NCBI RefSeq assembly: GCF_002291445.1
Contig: NZ_CP014137.1
Location: forward strand, 4,712,001-4,776,000
Reading direction: 5' to 3'
From: Brenneria goodwinii
GTDB lineage: Bacteria; Pseudomonadota; Gammaproteobacteria; Enterobacterales; Enterobacteriaceae
DNA: 64,000 nucleotides
Shown here in pieces: positions 61,588-64,000 of this stretch; the stretch's first letter is position 1, and every line of letters begins with the position of its first letter. The translations under genes and the position numbers were made by a program. The notes beneath the pieces are model-generated. The model was not told the origin of the DNA and did no database searches. It saw only the letters and a program-made list of their open reading frames with translations.

Positions 61588-62446
61588 CATGTCCCCTCGC
61601 GCTTCGGCGGCGGGCAACCTGCTGGATGTTGAAAATCTGCGGGTAAGTTTCGTCAACGGCGGCGTGGTGACCGATGCCGTACGCGGCGTTTCCTTTTCGC
61701 TGGGGTGTGAAAAGCTGGCGATCGTCGGCGAATCCGGCTCCGGCAAATCCACCGTTGGGCGCGCCTTGTTGCGGTTGCACCCGCGCAGTGCGCGGATTAC
61801 CGCCGATCGGCTGCGCTTTGGCGATACCGACCTGCTTAACGCGGATGAAGCGCGGATGCGCCAGATTCGCGGCAAGCGGATTTCCATGATTATGCAGGAT
61901 CCCAAATATTCATTGAATCCGGTGGTGTGCGTCGGCGACCAAATTGCCGAGGCCTATCTCGCGCATCACAAGGTTTCACGCAACGACGCCAAAGAAAAAG
62001 TGATGGCAATGCTGGATGTGGTGCGCATTCGCCAGCCGCAACGCGTGTACGGACTGTATCCGCATGAAATTTCGGGCGGGCAGGGGCAGCGCATTATGAT
62101 CGCCATGATGTTGATTACCGAACCTGAAGTGGTGATTGCCGATGAACCGACCTCCGCGCTGGACGTTTCCGTGCGTTTGCAGGTGCTGGCGATGCTTGAC
62201 GATCTGGTTGGAGAACGCGGTCTTGGGCTGATTTTTATCAGCCATGACATCAATCTGGTGCGCAGTTTCTGCGATCGGGTACTGGTGATGTATGCCGGTC
62301 GGGTGGTGGAGTCGATTGCCGCGGCCGATCTTGATAACGCGCAGCATCCCTATACCCGCGGGTTACTGAATTCATTGCCGGATATCGACCATCCGCGTCC
62401 GCGCCTGCCGGTAATGAACCGCGATCCTGCCTGGATTAACGAGTAA
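61559..62446 (+). CDS. Opp/Dpp-type ABC transporter ATP-binding protein, DppD family
   Basis: The 295-residue ATPase has Walker A GESGSGKSTVG, a Q-loop at MIMQDPKYSLNPVV, signature ISGGQGQRIMIAMML and Walker B VVIADEPTSALD, and the C-terminal oligopeptide-transporter extension (HPYTRGLLNSLP). The GTG at 61559 has GGAG nine bases upstream and overlaps the permease stop by 29 bp. An ATG at 61589 is an alternative without a good ribosome site. Confidence 0.88.
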   Translation: MTSSIPELNNMSPRASAAGNLLDVENLRVSFVNGGVVTDAVRGVSFSLGCEKLAIVGESGSGKSTVGRALLRLHPRSARITADRLRFGDTDLLNADEARMRQIRGKRISMIMQDPKYSLNPVVCVGDQIAEAYLAHHKVSRNDAKEKVMAMLDVVRIRQPQRVYGLYPHEISGGQGQRIMIAMMLITEPEVVIADEPTSALDVSVRLQVLAMLDDLVGERGLGLIFISHDINLVRSFCDRVLVMYAGRVVESIAAADLDNAQHPYTRGLLNSLPDIDHPRPRLPVMNRDPAWINE

Positions 62447-62455
62447 GGAGTTTTT

Positions 62456-63283
62456 ATGGCGACCGAAACCATTCATCTGAGCCAGCCCTCGAACTTGAGC
62501 AGGCCCATGATTGAAGTGAATGACCTTAATCTGTCTTTTGGGCAGGGAAGTGCGCAGAATCAGGTGCTGTATGACGTTAATCTTACCGTCGGCGATGGCG
62601 AGATTTTCGGTCTGGTTGGGGAGTCCGGCTCCGGGAAGACCACCGTACTGAAATGTCTGGCCGGGTTATTTAATCACTGGCAGGGCAGCTTGCTGATTGA
62701 TGGGCAGCAACTGGCGCACCGCATCGATCAAGCTCGTTGCCGCCGGGTGCAAATGGTCTTTCAGGATCCCTACGGTTCGCTGCACCCGCGTCATACGGTG
62801 GAAACCATCCTTGAAGAGCCGTTACTGATTCACCGTTTCACCCATCGGGATGACCGTATTGACGCGTTGCTGGAGAAAGTGGGGTTAGGGGCATCGTTCC
62901 GCCGCCGCTATCCCCATCAGTTGTCCGGAGGGCAGCGCCAGCGTGTTGCCATTGCCCGCGCATTGATTCTGGAGCCGCGGGTGCTGCTGCTGGATGAGCC
63001 GACTTCGGCGCTGGATGTCTCGGTGCAGGCGGAAATCCTCAATCTGTTGGTTGAGCTGCAGCAGCAGGAGAAATTAACCTATCTGCTGGTAACCCACGAT
63101 CTGGGCGTGATTTCTCATCTGTGTCATAAAGTGGCGGTGATGCAGTATGGCCGGATATTGGAAACGCTGGATATCAGTGATTTAACCCGCGATACGCCGA
63201 AGAATGCCTATACTGCCATGTTGGTGGATGCCAGCCGCCAGTATAGCCGCGATCTGGCGGTGCGCTCGGAACGCATGGGATAA
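62456..63283 (+). CDS. Opp/Dpp-type ABC transporter ATP-binding protein, DppF family
   Basis: The 275-residue ATPase has Walker A GESGSGKTTVL, MVFQDPYGSLHPRHTV, signature LSGGQRQRVAIARALIL, Walker B VLLLDEPTSALD and H-loop VTHDLGV. It completes a five-gene importer (binding protein, two permeases, two ATPases). A terminator follows. AAGGAG precedes the ATG. Confidence 0.92.
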   Translation: MATETIHLSQPSNLSRPMIEVNDLNLSFGQGSAQNQVLYDVNLTVGDGEIFGLVGESGSGKTTVLKCLAGLFNHWQGSLLIDGQQLAHRIDQARCRRVQMVFQDPYGSLHPRHTVETILEEPLLIHRFTHRDDRIDALLEKVGLGASFRRRYPHQLSGGQRQRVAIARALILEPRVLLLDEPTSALDVSVQAEILNLLVELQQQEKLTYLLVTHDLGVISHLCHKVAVMQYGRILETLDISDLTRDTPKNAYTAMLVDASRQYSRDLAVRSERMG

Positions 63284-63322
63284 CGTGATAACGTTTCGTG
63301 CGTAAATCGGCGACAAAACGAA

Positions 63323-63350
63323 GAGGACTGGCTGTAACGTCAGTCCTTTT
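63323..63350 (+). terminator. Intrinsic terminator of the Opp-type operon
   Basis: AGGACTG and CAGTCCT pair across a 10-base loop and the stem runs into TTTTCGC, 40 bp after the last ATPase gene. Confidence 0.75.
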
Positions 63351-63506
63351 CGCATCATAAGATAAGGTAAGAACCTGGCTTGCATTTAACAATTGGTTAA
63401 AATAAGTAATCTGTACGTAAAAAAAGGTAAATGGGTAGCGTTAAGGAGTGTGGATATTTACAATCACTACGCTTTCTGTAAGCGGTTTCTTCAAAAAGGA
63501 ATTCTC

Positions 63507-64000
63507 ATGCTCAAACGTACTCTGGTTGCTGCGGCGGCCTTTATTTCACTTACGGCTTTTTCTCCGGCGTTCGCCGCCAACGGCGTAACGCATGTTTTGC
63601 TGACGACGTCGGCAGGAAACATTGAACTGGCATTAGATAATCAAAAAGCGCCGGTATCGGTGAGGAATTTTGTCGAGTACGTTAATAACGGTTTTTATAA
63701 CGGGACGACGTTTCATCGAGTGATCCCCGGCTTTATGATCCAGGGCGGCGGTTTTACCGCTGATATGAAACAGAAAGCGACTAACCCGGCGATCGCCAAC
63801 GAGGCGGATAACGGGTTGCGCAATCTGCGCGGCACCATTTCGATGGCGCGTACGGCGGAAAAAGACAGCGCGACCAGCCAGTTTTTCATTAACGTCGCCG
63901 ACAATGCGTTTCTCGATCATGGTCAGCGCGATTTTGGCTACGCGGTGTTTGGTAAAGTGGTCAAAGGGATGGAAGTGGCGGACAAAATCGCCCAGGTTCA
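63507..64000 (+). CDS. ppiA: Periplasmic peptidyl-prolyl isomerase A, 5' part
   Basis: The frame starts at 63507 after AAAGGA and is open to the window end, giving 164 residues of a ~190-residue protein. It has a signal peptide (about 1-24, ending SPAFA-ANG) and a cyclophilin fold with FHRVIPGFMIQGGGF, MARTAEKDSATSQFFINV and FLDHGQRDFGYAVFGKV, nearly as in E. coli PpiA. It catalyses proline isomerisation in the periplasm. Its 3' end lies beyond the window. Confidence 0.96.
   Translation, partial: MLKRTLVAAAAFISLTAFSPAFAANGVTHVLLTTSAGNIELALDNQKAPVSVRNFVEYVNNGFYNGTTFHRVIPGFMIQGGGFTADMKQKATNPAIANEADNGLRNLRGTISMARTAEKDSATSQFFINVADNAFLDHGQRDFGYAVFGKVVKGMEVADKIAQV

Noticed and set aside
1..64000. 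CRISPR arrays, tRNA or rRNA genes, complete insertion sequences, prophage
   Set aside because: No regularly spaced direct repeats, no recognisable tRNA or rRNA sequence and no transposase or integrase frame were seen.

Overview
The window reads as chromosome of a gammaproteobacterium of the order Enterobacterales. The long series nfuA-gntX-bioH, tex, greB, ompR-envZ, pckA, hslO-hslR-yrfG-igaA, nudE, mrcA, hofMNOPQ, aroK-aroB-damX-dam-rpe-gph-trpS, cysG, ppiA follows the order around 75 min of the Escherichia coli map, with protein lengths and key residues almost unchanged. The accessory genes between these blocks and an approximately 130 bp imperfect palindromic repeat of a kind I associate with soft-rot and related plant enterics suggest Pectobacteriaceae (Pectobacterium, Dickeya or Brenneria type). 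The genus cannot be fixed from the sequence alone.

Layout. 1-3.2 kb: end of a FUSC-type membrane protein, nfuA, gntX, bioH. 3.3-7.7 kb: alkaline phosphatase, a small secreted CPFC protein, and a MacB/LolD-type ABC transporter whose permease has a histidine-rich periplasmic loop. 7.8-8.5 kb: HigBA-like toxin-antitoxin pair with a palindromic operator. 8.8-14.7 kb: tex, a divergent citrate synthase paralogue, poxB. 14.9-19.9 kb: an unusual metQ-metN-metI-luxS2-(SDR remnant) operon with a divergent aminotransferase. 19.9-26.5 kb: an OlsF-like ornithine-lipid synthase, greB, a decayed EnvZ-like kinase fragment and a PutA without the usual DNA-binding domain. 26.8-49.4 kb: conserved housekeeping core. 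49.5-54.5 kb: AbgB-type amidohydrolase with a polar amino-acid ABC transporter, behind what looks like a sigma-54 promoter with an NtrC-type site. 54.6-56.2 kb: cysG and a C-terminal gene remnant, without the nirBDC genes that accompany cysG in E. coli. 56.6-63.3 kb: enolase-superfamily enzyme plus a complete Opp/Dpp-type ABC transporter. 63.5-64 kb: start of ppiA.

How the genes work together. The core encodes envelope stress and osmotic signalling (ompR-envZ, igaA), redox and heat chaperones (hslO, hslR, nfuA), peptidoglycan synthesis (mrcA), DNA uptake machinery (hof), shikimate synthesis (aroK, aroB) and adenine methylation (dam). The islands add nutrient scavenging: methionine or related sulfur compounds, amidated amino acids under apparent nitrogen control, proline, and an unknown substrate of the enolase/Opp cluster. 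The least familiar system here is the luxS2-methionine transporter locus. The citrate synthase paralogue with an altered active site, the sigma-54/NtrC arrangement and the phosphatase/His-rich transporter operon are the next most informative.
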